Under the pieces are notes generated by a model. That model had not been told where the DNA came from. It ran no database searches and saw nothing but the letters and a program-made list of their open reading frames with translations. Positions 7,828 to 16,502 of a stretch of 64,000 nucleotides of DNA are shown here, one piece after another. The first letter of the stretch is position 1. The number at the start of each line of letters is the position of its first letter. The translations under genes were made by a program, and so were the position numbers. Where the stretch lies: contig JAFEGW010000004.1 in the NCBI GenBank assembly GCA_018239715.1, positions 1-64,000 on the forward strand, read 5' to 3'. The stretch is from Verrucomicrobiota bacterium (GTDB lineage: Bacteria; Chlamydiota; Chlamydiia; Chlamydiales; Rhabdochlamydiaceae).

Positions 7828-9155
7828 AAGTTAATGATCTTCAAATATTCCGGCAGCTGCCACCCTTGTTGCTTGGGTAAAGCTTTTGACAGCTCCAAGG
7901 TTTCACCCAGCTTTAAGGGGATGACTTTCTCGATGAGTCCTCTTTGCTGGGCCGCTTCCAAGAACATTTTAAGCGGATCTTCGATTTTTTCAGATCCCGA
8001 GCGGTATGCACCATAATGAATAGGAATCATTTTTGCCGCTCCCAGCCGCTCAAAAGCATCCAAAGCCTGCTGGTGGTCTAAATGCATCTCAGGCTCCCCT
8101 TCCGGTGCAATGGGCAGCAGCGCAATATCAATGGGCCCGAAATGTTTTTTGATTTCTTCCAAATGATTGCGGTTAAAGCCGGTATCGCCTGCAAAATAAA
8201 TGCGGAGTCCGCTTACCTCAATCATGATCCCCATCCAAAGAGAGCGATGATAGTCTGAAATAGTGGTGCACGATCCATGCTGGGCGGGCATGGCCGTCAG
8301 TCTAATTTTTTTCCCCTCCCGTTCAATCGTGGTACTTTGCCACCACTTTTTCCCTTGAGCAGCTTCAAATCCTTGCTTCTTTAGCCATTCCTCCGTTCCC
8401 TGAGGAGCAAAAGGGGCGGCTTGGAATGCTGCAAACTTTTTAAGAGCTTTAGGCTCGCAATGATCGGCATGATTGTGGGAGATGCCGAGTGCATCGATCA
8501 AAGGAAGTTTCCCCAAGGGAATAGGCGGGGCAGTATGCCGATAAAAACAAGGAGGGACAAAACCAAAGACAGGATCGAATAGAACATTGATATTCGATGC
8601 TTGAAGCAATAAGGTGTTATGGCCCAGCCAGGTGATTTGAGGCTCATAGCTCCTTGCACAAGGGTTCCACTCGACCCGGTGCCAAGTCGGAAGGTTTTCT
8701 TCACTAGGCTCGGCTAGCGATCCTGGAAATAAAAGGTACAAAGTTGAAAAAAACTGGCTCCAGATGTACTCGCCAGAGAAATTGTAATAACGACCCTTCT
8801 CTTCATGCGGTTGAATAGGCGATGCGATGTCTTTGGCAGGCTGGGATTGGGCTAAGGGGGGATTTTTGATGGTTCGATCTGCCTGATAAAGCCAAGAATG
8901 CTGGGAATGGATCAAACGCGAAACTTTTTCTACAGCTATTTTTTCCCTCTCGCTATTTTCAGACGACCGTTTCTCAAGAATTAAGCAAACGCGATGCCGC
9001 AAATCTCTTTTCAGCCGATCAGAGAAAAATGAATAAAGCCATTCCAACGCGCTTTTCCCGGTTGAGGCTACTTTGATTTCTTGTTGATCTGTCAGCTCTA
9101 AACGCCACCACTCCATCGGTTCCTGGCTGACGGCCTCTAAACTTTCCAAATCCAT
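7824..9155 (-). CDS. Metallo-beta-lactamase fold hydrolase, NAPE-PLD-like
   Basis: A 443-residue protein. The C-terminal two thirds is a metallo-beta-lactamase domain of the NAPE-PLD/UlaG-like group: WLGHNTLLLQ, LFDPVFG, the metal motif SHNHADH, AQHGSC, the bridging Asp in FAGDTGFN and the late His in IPIHYGAYR. Proteins with this layout include N-acylphosphatidylethanolamine phospholipase D, so a phosphodiester or lipid substrate is plausible but unproved. The N-terminal 150 residues carry no motif I recognise. ATG 9155 is preferred over GTG 9161 because the GGGGGG ribosome site then has a workable distance. Confidence 0.82.
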   Translation of the reverse strand: MDLESLEAVSQEPMEWWRLELTDQQEIKVASTGKSALEWLYSFFSDRLKRDLRHRVCLILEKRSSENSEREKIAVEKVSRLIHSQHSWLYQADRTIKNPPLAQSQPAKDIASPIQPHEEKGRYYNFSGEYIWSQFFSTLYLLFPGSLAEPSEENLPTWHRVEWNPCARSYEPQITWLGHNTLLLQASNINVLFDPVFGFVPPCFYRHTAPPIPLGKLPLIDALGISHNHADHCEPKALKKFAAFQAAPFAPQGTEEWLKKQGFEAAQGKKWWQSTTIEREGKKIRLTAMPAQHGSCTTISDYHRSLWMGIMIEVSGLRIYFAGDTGFNRNHLEEIKKHFGPIDIALLPIAPEGEPEMHLDHQQALDAFERLGAAKMIPIHYGAYRSGSEKIEDPLKMFLEAAQQRGLIEKVIPLKLGETLELSKALPKQQGWQLPEYLKIINF

Positions 9156-9225
9156 AGGCACCCCCCATTTGAAGGAATAAGTATAATCCTTGGGGGAGAT
9201 TAAATAACTCTTTTAAATTGAATAG

Positions 9226-9258
9226 AAAAAACCTCTCTAACCCGTAGGGGTTAGAGAG
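9226..9258 (-). terminator. Terminator for the gene at 9275-9898
   Basis: CTCTCTAACCC / GGGTTAGAGAG stem with a GTA-centred loop. Read on the minus strand it is followed by GGTTTTTTC, and it begins 17 bases beyond the stop at 9275. Confidence 0.85.
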
Positions 9259-9274
9259 ATGTTGAAGTCAGCAA

Positions 9275-9898
9275 TTAGGATCTGACATAGACGAGGCCGA
9301 TAGTCTCTTGCTTGCCAGGTTCTTGGCAGTTACAGTCTTTCCATTTTTTTAACGCTTCTTCTTCAGAAGGGCCTTCAACGGTGCGAAAGCGCACTTTATA
9401 AAGACCAGGTTTGCTAGGAGCGATAAGCGCAAACTTCTCCAGGCTGTCGTTCATTCCTATAATTCCTCTGCCGGCCCCGATACTGGTTTGGGCTCCCACG
9501 CCTTTAAAACCGATAATGAGGCGGTGATAGGTAAGCCCCTTCATTTTGTCTTTGTCGACAGTGCATTTGAGTTCCCCTTCGATCCTCTCGCCGGGTCTCA
9601 CAATGGCGGCAAAACTATGACCGTTGAATTTGACATCGGTCACTGTTGCAGGTCCTGAAGTGACCTGTTCGTGAAATTTTTTGCGGAAATAAGTCTGCAT
9701 GTCTTCAATCGTGTCGCCAGCTTTTTCAACACCTTTCTTTAAAGTGTCAGCTGCCGTATCGATCCCGCCTTTAATTTTCTCTTCTGTTTTTTTCTTGGCT
9801 GGACTTTTAGCCCACGCTAAATTGGAAGAGCCCAAGGTTAATAGAGCCACTGTCAAAATGATAAAGCTATTTGCTGCTTTCCATGTGTAGTTTTTCAT
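9275..9898 (-). CDS. Exported protein of unknown function
   Basis: A 207-residue exported protein I cannot assign. ATG 9898 is chosen because TGGGAGG lies directly upstream and a clear signal peptide follows (cleavage near LAWAKS). After cleavage comes a Lys-rich amphipathic segment (residues 27-65, KKKTEEKIKGG, TLKKGVEKAGDTIEDM) likely to be helical, then a beta-rich domain from about residue 78 (VTDVKFNGHSFAAIVRPGERIEGELKC would start it) that looks like an immunoglobulin-type sandwich, ending with two Cys in DCNCQEP. It is a single-gene unit with its own terminator. Confidence 0.7.
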   Translation of the reverse strand: MKNYTWKAANSFIILTVALLTLGSSNLAWAKSPAKKKTEEKIKGGIDTAADTLKKGVEKAGDTIEDMQTYFRKKFHEQVTSGPATVTDVKFNGHSFAAIVRPGERIEGELKCTVDKDKMKGLTYHRLIIGFKGVGAQTSIGAGRGIIGMNDSLEKFALIAPSKPGLYKVRFRTVEGPSEEEALKKWKDCNCQEPGKQETIGLVYVRS

Positions 9899-9954
9899 AA
9901 AAACCTCCCATAATTGTTCGATTTTTGATTCATGCACTGGTTGCGCTTTCTCAC

Positions 9955-9982
9955 AACATGTGGATCACATGAACCACATGTT
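9955..9982. promoter_or_regulatory. Inverted repeat upstream of the exported protein gene
   Basis: AACATGTGG and CCACATGTT are perfect 9-base inverted arms separated by 10 bases, 57 bases upstream of ATG 9898. The spacing and symmetry suit a dimeric regulator, but no regulator gene is adjacent. Confidence 0.3.
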
Positions 9983-10059
9983 AAGAAATTGTATATTTCA
10001 TGCAGATTTTTTGTAAACATTTAGAGATTGCAGCAGAGTTTCTCAGAAGAAACACGCTC

Positions 10060-10506
10060 TCAAATGTTTTTCACAAACCTATAGACGGCTGTGATCGACT
10101 GACCCACCATGAAGCCAAAGTTCCCACCCACCAAGAAAGGGTATAATTGATCTATTTCCCATCTACCAATCATCACTCGATGCTCGACTTGGACTGCTCC
10201 AAAGCTATGCTGACTCACAAACTCTCCCGCTTTTTTGAGATATCCTGTCGCCACAGCAGCCGGAAGGACAGCTCCCGATACTACAGAGGAGAATTCTTTG
10301 ACGACGAATGCAAAGATCTTTCGAGGGAAAGACAGTTTATCTTTGGAAAACGTCCCAGCCAAAGCATGCAGAAACAGAGAGGAAACAAGCCCAGCGATAG
10401 CCGAGAGCAGAATAGTTTGCCGGTCGGCGTCATCTTGATGAAAAGCTTGATAAGCGGTGTAGACAGTTCCGCCGATCGTCAAAAGACTCATTCCTGCTGA
10501 TAACAT
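10060..10506 (-). CDS. Small multi-pass membrane protein
   Basis: A 148-residue hydrophobic protein with about four membrane segments: residues 5-20 (SLLTIGGTVYTAY), 32-51 (LLSAIAGLVSSLFLHALAG), 66-87 and 122-142. No family recognised. Its ribosome site GAGG sits inside the right-hand stem of the palindrome at 10509-10543, which could control its translation. It lies downstream of two other small membrane-protein genes on the same strand. Confidence 0.65.
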   Translation of the reverse strand: MLSAGMSLLTIGGTVYTAYQAFHQDDADRQTILLSAIAGLVSSLFLHALAGTFSKDKLSFPRKIFAFVVKEFSSVVSGAVLPAAVATGYLKKAGEFVSQHSFGAVQVEHRVMIGRWEIDQLYPFLVGGNFGFMVGQSITAVYRFVKNI

Positions 10507-10508
10507 AT

Positions 10509-10543
10509 AACCTCGCTAAAATAAAATTTATTTTAGCGAGGTT
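10509..10543 (-). promoter_or_regulatory. Perfect 17-bp palindrome, terminator or ribosome-site-masking hairpin
   Basis: The 17-base arms AACCTCGCTAAAATAAA / TTTATTTTAGCGAGGTT are perfectly complementary around one central base. It follows the DUF1328 gene (stop 10567) and precedes ATG 10506; the GAGG at 10514-10511 that would start translation of the downstream gene is in the stem. No T-run follows, which weakens a pure terminator reading. Confidence 0.6.
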
Positions 10544-10566
10544 GGTCAATCAAGTCTATCGGAAGC

Positions 10567-10737
10567 TTATTGCACCGCAGGCGGCATGAAGTGCATGATC
10601 AAAGAGACCACAAAGAGCACTAAGAAGATAAAGAAAAGAATCTTCGCGATCTGTGTAGCGACGGTGGAGATTTCTCCAAACCCAAAAAATCCTGCAATAA
10701 TTGCAATCACTAGAAAAATGATGGCCCACGTTAACAT
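10567..10737 (-). CDS. DUF1328 (YtjA-like) small membrane protein
   Basis: A 56-residue protein starting [20 protein letters not shown] and continuing with [14 protein letters not shown], a close match to the DUF1328/YtjA family: two membrane helices with a short polar link. Ends MHFMPPAVQ. It is preceded by an AAAGGATG ribosome site and lies 11 bases from the next small membrane-protein gene upstream, so the two are probably one transcript. Family members are common stress-associated inner-membrane proteins with no proven function. Confidence 0.85.
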   Translation of the reverse strand: MLTWAIIFLVIAIIAGFFGFGEISTVATQIAKILFFIFLVLFVVSLIMHFMPPAVQ

Positions 10738-10748
10738 TTTAACATCCT

Positions 10749-11027
10749 TTATTTAGTTTTACGGAAAACGAAGAACATTCCAGCTCCGACGATCATCAGA
10801 ATGATGGATCCCATTTCCATGAATTTCAGCGTTGTATCATATTTGCCGGCTTCGTTTTGCAACACGCCGCCTACCATATTTCCGACTGCATTGCCGGAAA
10901 ACATGCTCGTTCCCGAACGAATATCAGATTTTGCGCTGCTAACTCGGCCTTTTTCATACATGGTAAAAATAAAAAGAACAACTCCAACAATGATTAAAAT
11001 AAATGCTAACTTACGCTTATGCTTCAT
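10749..11027 (-). CDS. Two-helix membrane protein (DUF3185-like)
   Basis: A 92-residue protein with a first membrane helix at residues 6-22 ([17 protein letters not shown]) and a second at 71-87 ([17 protein letters not shown]), joined by a polar, Gly-rich linker. The pattern resembles the small DUF3185-type membrane proteins, but I hold that loosely. ATG 11027 has GGAAG at a good distance. First gene of a likely unit with the DUF1328 gene. Confidence 0.65.
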   Translation of the reverse strand: MKHKRKLAFILIIVGVVLFIFTMYEKGRVSSAKSDIRSGTSMFSGNAVGNMVGGVLQNEAGKYDTTLKFMEMGSIILMIVGAGMFFVFRKTK

Positions 11028-11142
11028 AAATCTTCCGCTTCTATTTTTTAACTAATACAAAAGCACATCGTTGTAAAGCAAAATTATACCGCACTTAGCA
11101 TATGAGTTTGTCAAAAGAAAGAGAACCCATTAAACTAGTCGT

Positions 11143-11847
11143 ATGGATTTCCCCCCGTCATGGCTTTTTCCAGTATCGACAGCGGATGCCATCTCTGCCC
11201 AAGCAGTGATGGCCCAGAAAGTCATTCAAGAAGATGTCATGGATATTCCTTCGCTCATCGGAGGCATGGACGTCAGCAACAATCTCTACGATCCTGAGCA
11301 AATGATCCATGCTTCGGCCGTCGTGCTTTCTTACCCCTCTTTGCAAGTGATAGACGAAGCTTCGGTTTCCCAAAAGCAAACCTTTCCCTACATTCCAGGA
11401 CTATTAGGATTTCGGGAGTCCCCCGCCTTGTTCGAAGCTTTTCAACGCCTGCGGATAAAACCTGAAGTTTTGATGATCGATGGCCATGGAGTCAGCCATC
11501 CTCGAGGACTCGGGATTGCCAGTCATTTAGGAGTCTTATTAGATATGCCGACTGTGGGTGTGGCGAAATCGATTTTAGTCGGCAAACCTGCAGGACCTTT
11601 AGGCGCCGAGGCCGGGGCGCAGATTCCGCTGCTGTGGAAAGGCCGGATCCTCGGCATGCTCCTCAGGACAAAAGTCCGCTCCAATCCCTTGATTATCTCG
11701 GCAGGACATAAAATTGCGCTTCCAACGGCTGTCAAGCTCGTGCAATCTTGCCTCCAGGGTTACCGGCTGCCGGAAGTGACCCGACAAGCCCATTTAGCAG
11801 CTAATGCATGCCGAAAATCGTATTTGATTTCTTCCGCAACTTGCTGA
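11143..11847 (+). CDS. nfi: Endonuclease V (deoxyinosine 3'-endonuclease)
   Basis: Repairs deaminated adenine by cutting the second phosphodiester bond 3' of deoxyinosine. Family residues are present: Asp43 in GGMDVSNN, the PYIPGLLGFRE block with wedge Tyr83 and Glu92, and MIDGHGVSHPRGLGIASHLG with Asp113. Further on, PTVGVAKSILVG and the ISAGHKIAL segment complete the RNase H-like fold. Length of 234 residues is typical. A possible promoter TTGTCA (11109-11114 region) and TTAAAC lies just before the start, giving a very short leader. Confidence 0.95.
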   Translation: MDFPPSWLFPVSTADAISAQAVMAQKVIQEDVMDIPSLIGGMDVSNNLYDPEQMIHASAVVLSYPSLQVIDEASVSQKQTFPYIPGLLGFRESPALFEAFQRLRIKPEVLMIDGHGVSHPRGLGIASHLGVLLDMPTVGVAKSILVGKPAGPLGAEAGAQIPLLWKGRILGMLLRTKVRSNPLIISAGHKIALPTAVKLVQSCLQGYRLPEVTRQAHLAANACRKSYLISSATC

Positions 11848-12012
11848 TTTTCAGATAATTTCCCTCTTAGATGTAAAAGATAATTTTACTTTAGGATTAA
11901 AGGCTGCCTCCTGCTATTATTTAAGCTAATTTTGAAGTTTTATCACTTGAATTACATGTCCCCTCTTCAATTGATTCACTTTAACAATTAACAACACATT
12001 TAAAGAGAGAAC

Positions 12013-13236
12013 ATGTCATTCAAAGATTTACTAGACCATGCAGAGATCCTCAAAGCTATTGAAGAGTTAGGATACAGCAATCCAACCCCCATCCAAAAAC
12101 AAGCCATCCCTGTCATTCTCAGCGGCGCCGATTTACGCGGCTCTGCCCAGACAGGAACAGGCAAAACGGCTGCCTTTATCCTTCCCGCCCTCTGCAAATT
12201 AGCCAAGCCTTCCAGCCAGCCCGGCCGCGGACCTCGTGTCCTTATCTTAGTTCCGACACGCGAGCTTGCCATTCAAGTCGCTGAAGAAGCCGCCAAATTC
12301 AGTAAATACTTAAGCCGTACAACCACCGTCTGCATTTATGGCGGAGCCCCTTACCCCATCCAAAACCGTCAGCTCGCCCGCCCTTATGAGATCCTCGTTG
12401 CTACTCCAGGCCGCCTGATGGACCATATGAACCGAGGAAAAATCAATTTCAACCGTATTGAAATGTTCATTCTCGATGAAGCCGACCGGATGCTCGACAT
12501 GGGATTTATCGGTCCTGTCGAAGAAATCGCTGAAGCCATCCCTGAGACTCGCCAGACACTCATGTTCTCTGCAACTCTCAAAGGCAGCGTCATGAAACTC
12601 TCCGAAAAACTGCTCAAAAATCCTCAGGAAGTTTCTGTAGCGTCCGAACGAGCCAAGCATGACAACATCACTGAGCGTCTTTACTATGCTGATAATATCG
12701 AGCACAAGCATAAGCTCTTAGAACACATCCTCGGCGATAAAACGCTCACACAAGCTATCATTTTTATGCGGACCAAGCACCATGCCGATCAGCTCGCTGA
12801 AAAACTGTTCCAAAAAGGATATAAAGCTGGAGCTCTCCACGGCGATATGAACCAACGGCAGCGGACAAAGACGATCACGAGGCTTCGCGAAGGCAACCTT
12901 CGCATCCTGGTCGCCACGGATGTAGCCGCCCGCGGCATCGACATCCCGACCATCAGCCACGTTATTAACTTTGATCTGCCTGAGAACGCCGAAGACTACG
13001 TCCACCGCATCGGAAGAACAGGCCGCGCCGGAGCCACAGGGATAGCCCTTTCCTTTGCAGCTCCTAAAGATGCAGGCCTTATCCGGGAGATTGAGAAATT
13101 CACCCATCATAAGATGTCTCCGCATACGATCTCTGGCCTGGAGCCCCGTCACAACCCCTCGAGTCCGCATCTTGCCAAAGGCGATTTCCGCCCCAAGCAA
13201 AAGCGAGGCGGAGGATTTAGACGGTTTAGACGATAA
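12013..13236 (+). CDS. rhlE: DEAD-box ATP-dependent RNA helicase, RhlE type
   Basis: Cytosolic RNA remodelling helicase, 407 residues. Motifs in order: Q-motif GYSNPTPIQKQAIP, Walker A AQTGTGKTAAF near residue 45, PTRELAIQV, TPGRLMDH, DEAD in LDEADRMLDMGF, SAT, then the second RecA domain with IIFMRTKHHA, ARGIDIP and HRIGRTGRAG. The tail after about residue 375 is short, basic and Gly/Arg-rich (KQKRGGGFRRFRR), as in the RhlE group. Translation starts behind AAAGAGAGA. Upstream 165 bases are AT-rich and gene-free. A strong hairpin follows. Confidence 0.92.
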   Translation: MSFKDLLDHAEILKAIEELGYSNPTPIQKQAIPVILSGADLRGSAQTGTGKTAAFILPALCKLAKPSSQPGRGPRVLILVPTRELAIQVAEEAAKFSKYLSRTTTVCIYGGAPYPIQNRQLARPYEILVATPGRLMDHMNRGKINFNRIEMFILDEADRMLDMGFIGPVEEIAEAIPETRQTLMFSATLKGSVMKLSEKLLKNPQEVSVASERAKHDNITERLYYADNIEHKHKLLEHILGDKTLTQAIIFMRTKHHADQLAEKLFQKGYKAGALHGDMNQRQRTKTITRLREGNLRILVATDVAARGIDIPTISHVINFDLPENAEDYVHRIGRTGRAGATGIALSFAAPKDAGLIREIEKFTHHKMSPHTISGLEPRHNPSSPHLAKGDFRPKQKRGGGFRRFRR

Positions 13237-13250
13237 TCTACGGGGATTCT

Positions 13251-13281
13251 ATCTCTTTCAAATGCTGTATTTGAAAGAGAT
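13251..13281 (+). terminator. Hairpin after the rhlE-type gene
   Basis: Perfect 13-bp stem ATCTCTTTCAAAT / ATTTGAAAGAGAT around a 5-base loop, 14 bases after the stop. There is only TTCC after it, so termination is likely but not certain. Confidence 0.55.
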
Positions 13282-13498
13282 TCCATTCAGAAGCACTGTA
13301 AGTTGCTTTAAACCCAGCTCTTAGATTCTCTTTTCAAGACGATTTTCATTTCCGTAAGCATTGGTGACAATAATTATTTTTAACTATTTTACACAAATAT
13401 CTAAAATTCAAGGAGTTACAATATAGTTAATAAGCTATTTATTACTATTAAAATTTATAGTATAATTAATATAAATTAATTAACTAAGGGCAATATTT

Positions 13499-15211
13499 AT
13501 GTCATCTATTTCACATATACCTTCTTGGGGTTATCACTCTTCTATTCTAACGAATCCCTCCATCGAACAGCCCTCCCCTGTGGATAGTACGGCTACCTTC
13601 GCTGCAAATATCGCCCATAAAGTTTCTGTGCTGATGACAACTATCGGAGCTTTCTTGATCAGTTTTCCAGGTGCAATGGTTGTATTGTTAGGGATCACAG
13701 CTTTGTATTACGGCGCGCAGATCTATTCCCAGCAAAGAGTTTGTGAAACAGCAGGTCTCATTGTCCAAAAACCTGAGGAATTTGAAACTCTCAAGTTGAT
13801 CCCCGAAGCTGGCGAGTGCGAAGCTTTACCTACAGACCACTCGGCTGAAACCGAACAATGGCGCAAAAGGCTGTTAGAAGCAGCTCAAGAAAATATCCTT
13901 ATTTCCGGCAACTACTGCGGTGGAAACAGCTTCCTAGAATTACTGCTAGATCTCGAAGAACAAATGGAGAAAAAAGCAAAGCTGAAAATCATTGTTATTT
14001 CGTCCCCCATGTTTTTGACACAGCCTTGTATTGAAAAAATGAGAGAGCTTCGAAATAAATATCCCGACCGATTTTCTACCATTGAAAGCGGCGATATTGT
14101 ACACGTCTCACCAGGTGTCAAAAAAGCCACTAACCACACGAAATGCATGGTCATCGACTATGGAAAATACTTCATTCTGGGCGGCAGCGGAATTAAAGAG
14201 CAGTTCACTGGAACAGGAACACAAGATCAAACAAAAGAAGATTACCTCAAGGCAAATAACCAGCCAGCCCTCAAACTTAAACCGGATACTTCAGGCGGAC
14301 AAGGAGTGATCGCCCAGATCATGAAAGGCGATTTACGAGATATGGACTTCGTCTTTCATAGCAAGTACGGCAACAATTCAGTCGGTCGTCAAGTCTACAG
14401 GCAGATGTTGCTGCTCAGCCACCGTTGGGAACAATATAACAAAATGGCCCGAGGTGAAAAAGCGACACCCAGACCGGCTCAGCTAGGAGCCTTTGACGGG
14501 CAGCCTTCTGAGATTTCTCCTGAGGACAGCGTCGCTATGCAGCTTATGAAAACCCCCTGCCCCCATTGGGCCTTTGTCCGATCGACGGTCCCCTCTTTTG
14601 ATCAGAGTCCGAAAAAAGCTCAAGATGTCGCCTTCAAAGTCTTGGCCTCGGGCCCCGAGCATAAAAAAAGCCATTTCGCCGAAGAAGTTCTCCATCATAT
14701 CCAAAATGCCAAAGAGAGCATTGCCCTCAATCACATGTATTTCCATCCCACCGATGAGATTATGAATGCCCTCATTGCCGCAGCGAGCCGAGGAGTGAAA
14801 ATTACTATTATCACGTGCGGCGTTCATGAAGGAGGTCCTACCTCGCATCATATTTTCGGCCCTCGCAATAAAGCTAACTGCGCCCATCTTTATAACGCGG
14901 TGAGAGAAGAGTACCGCAAGAACATCGAGATTTATGAATATAACCAGGGAAAAAACGGCCTGCATAAAAAAGCCATCATCATCGATGATTGCGTGATCGC
15001 AGGAAGCAGCAACCTCGGTTATAAGAGCTTAGTGACAACCAACGACCACGAGCTTAACTTCTTTGCTCGTTCCAGAGCATTTGCCCAAAAAACATGGGAA
15101 GTCTTTCAAGAAGATATCCAACGATCCTATGCAAGACGTGATTTTTCGCTGGTGGCGAAGGAGCATTTCATGAACCATGCTCACCGCAATTTAGCGTTCT
15201 TGATTGGTTAA
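13499..15211 (+). CDS. Phospholipase D-like protein with two HKD motifs
   Basis: A 570-residue member of the phospholipase D superfamily. Both catalytic HxKxxxxD motifs are intact: HTKCMVID near residue 214 and HKKAIIID near residue 488, each followed by the expected glycine and serine (GGSG, AGSSNLG). A hydrophobic stretch at about residues 45-78 would anchor it in a membrane. Chlamydiae carry families of such proteins, thought to act on host or bacterial lipids. The AAGGG at 13486-13490 supports ATG 13499. The 260 bases upstream are very AT-rich and otherwise empty. It converges on the lipoprotein gene with a 4-base overlap. Confidence 0.88.
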   Translation: MSSISHIPSWGYHSSILTNPSIEQPSPVDSTATFAANIAHKVSVLMTTIGAFLISFPGAMVVLLGITALYYGAQIYSQQRVCETAGLIVQKPEEFETLKLIPEAGECEALPTDHSAETEQWRKRLLEAAQENILISGNYCGGNSFLELLLDLEEQMEKKAKLKIIVISSPMFLTQPCIEKMRELRNKYPDRFSTIESGDIVHVSPGVKKATNHTKCMVIDYGKYFILGGSGIKEQFTGTGTQDQTKEDYLKANNQPALKLKPDTSGGQGVIAQIMKGDLRDMDFVFHSKYGNNSVGRQVYRQMLLLSHRWEQYNKMARGEKATPRPAQLGAFDGQPSEISPEDSVAMQLMKTPCPHWAFVRSTVPSFDQSPKKAQDVAFKVLASGPEHKKSHFAEEVLHHIQNAKESIALNHMYFHPTDEIMNALIAAASRGVKITIITCGVHEGGPTSHHIFGPRNKANCAHLYNAVREEYRKNIEIYEYNQGKNGLHKKAIIIDDCVIAGSSNLGYKSLVTTNDHELNFFARSRAFAQKTWEVFQEDIQRSYARRDFSLVAKEHFMNHAHRNLAFLIG

Positions 15212-15861
15212 AGATCAGCCGGGAAATGCTGCGACAAGTAGCGGAAATTTTTCGGATGCATTTCTAAATTGGGATCGCTGACTTCTTTTCCTAGATGATC
15301 GACCATTGCTGCAATAAAGTAATCCATGCGGAGACAATGAAAACTCCCGTACAACGTCGAACTTTCATATTCAGCTAATAAGCCGCCTTGCTCTCTCGAA
15401 TTTTTAGGAAATCCTGACAGCATACCCCTTTTTTTCGAGCATTCGACACGAGCTTCCCAGACTAACGGTTTTTCAGCTGTGTTTTTCCAAATCTTCACAT
15501 CCATGGAAATATCATTTTTGTAATAAGCACCTTCCTGCGTAGGCCAGTAAGAGTACGTCAAAATATAATCGGCACCTTCCTCTTGGCTACACTGATATCC
15601 TTTAGCTCGAAGTGCCTGCTCAAAACGCTTCGCGACCATGCGACTCATGCGATCGCTATGCTGCGACTGTAGGGCAAACCGAACTTTTTTAGGGATAGGG
15701 TCTCGACTTGCAGACGCGGATTGAAAATGCATGTTTCCTACGGGAAAATCACTGCGGAGGGAATTTTCATGCCCCATCACTCTTCCTGCTGTATACATCG
15801 CCGTCATACATGAAGAAAGAGCCATGAGTAAAAGGCCCATGCCCATCATCTTCAATCGCAT
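15208..15861 (-). CDS. Lipoprotein (DUF4136-like)
   Basis: Start at ATG 15861 is fixed by AGGAG upstream and gives a lipoprotein signal peptide with lipobox LSSC (Cys near residue 18), so the mature 200-residue protein should be lipid-anchored in the envelope. The body has MVAKRFEQALRAKGY followed by EEGADYILTYSYW and later VKIWKNTAEKPLVWEARV, the alternation seen in DUF4136-type lipoproteins, but the match is only by pattern. It may be structural in the outer membrane. Stop overlaps that of the PLD-like gene. Confidence 0.6.
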   Translation of the reverse strand: MRLKMMGMGLLLMALSSCMTAMYTAGRVMGHENSLRSDFPVGNMHFQSASASRDPIPKKVRFALQSQHSDRMSRMVAKRFEQALRAKGYQCSQEEGADYILTYSYWPTQEGAYYKNDISMDVKIWKNTAEKPLVWEARVECSKKRGMLSGFPKNSREQGGLLAEYESSTLYGSFHCLRMDYFIAAMVDHLGKEVSDPNLEMHPKNFRYLSQHFPADL

Positions 15862-15944
15862 TTTTGATCTCCTAATGGGAAGCATTATAGCACATGCTCC
15901 CGTTTAGAAAATCTATGATTAAATTTTTACTTGATGAGTAAAAT

Positions 15945-16439
15945 CTAATCGACTTCAGGGATCACAGGGATAAATTTAGAGACATCCGGTTTTTTGAAAC
16001 TTTCTGAAAAGTCTTCTTGAGATGCAGGGACCCAGGTCTGGTTTCTTCCAAAGCATAAGAGTTTGCCGCGGACGATCAGATTACCGTCTTCGACCCATAG
16101 TTCAGCACGATAGATATTCCCCTTTTTAGGATCGACGATTCTTCCTTTAAATTTTGAACCTCGCTTATCTAAACCCCAGATTAAATCCATTCCGCAGTAA
16201 TAGGGATTGCCGATGATGCCCGGCGCACGAGCATCCGGCTCATCAAGAGTCTCTTCGAGTTTTCCTTCATTGTCGTAGGTGCTGACAATCCTTCCATAAT
16301 AAGTGTTGTCATGTTCATAAATGGCGACCATGCACTGAGGTTTCCCGGTTTTTTCATTAATGCTTTTCCAAAAGCCGGTGATGTCCTGAGCAAAAGCAGT
16401 GCAGCAGGATGCAAGCAGGAAAAATAAGCTGAAAATCTT
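15945..16439 (-). CDS. Exported DUF2147 family protein
   Basis: A 164-residue exported protein of the DUF2147 family. Signal peptide MKIFSLFFLLASCCTAFA, then the family pattern: DITGFWKSINEKTGKPQ, YYGRIV, the MDLIWGLDKRGSKFKGRIVDP-type core (given here in part), KKGNIYRAELW, and GRNQTWVP near the C-terminus. ATG 16439 follows AAGGAAAGG. A clear paralogue occurs at 21795-22316 with the same domain and the same (K)PDVSKF/PDISKF tail. DUF2147 proteins are small beta-barrel periplasmic proteins without a proven function. Confidence 0.85.
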   Translation of the reverse strand, partial: KIFSLFFLLASCCTAFAQDITGFWKSINEKTGKPQCMVAIYEHDNTYYGRIVSTYDNEGKLEETLDEPDARAPGIIGNPYYCGMDLIWGLDKRGSKFKGRIVDPKKGNIYRAELWVEDGNLIVRGKLLCFGRNQTWVPASQEDFSESFKKPDVSKFIPVIPEVD

Positions 16440-16502
16440 CATGGGCCTTTCCTTTTTTGGAAGGTGATCTTCTTTTCTTATTTTCACTCTGTGAAAAAAA
16501 AG

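Noticed and set aside
12310-13200. Frames antisense to the DEAD-box helicase
   Set aside because: The helicase frame carries all motifs; the antisense frames have poor starts and no similarity.
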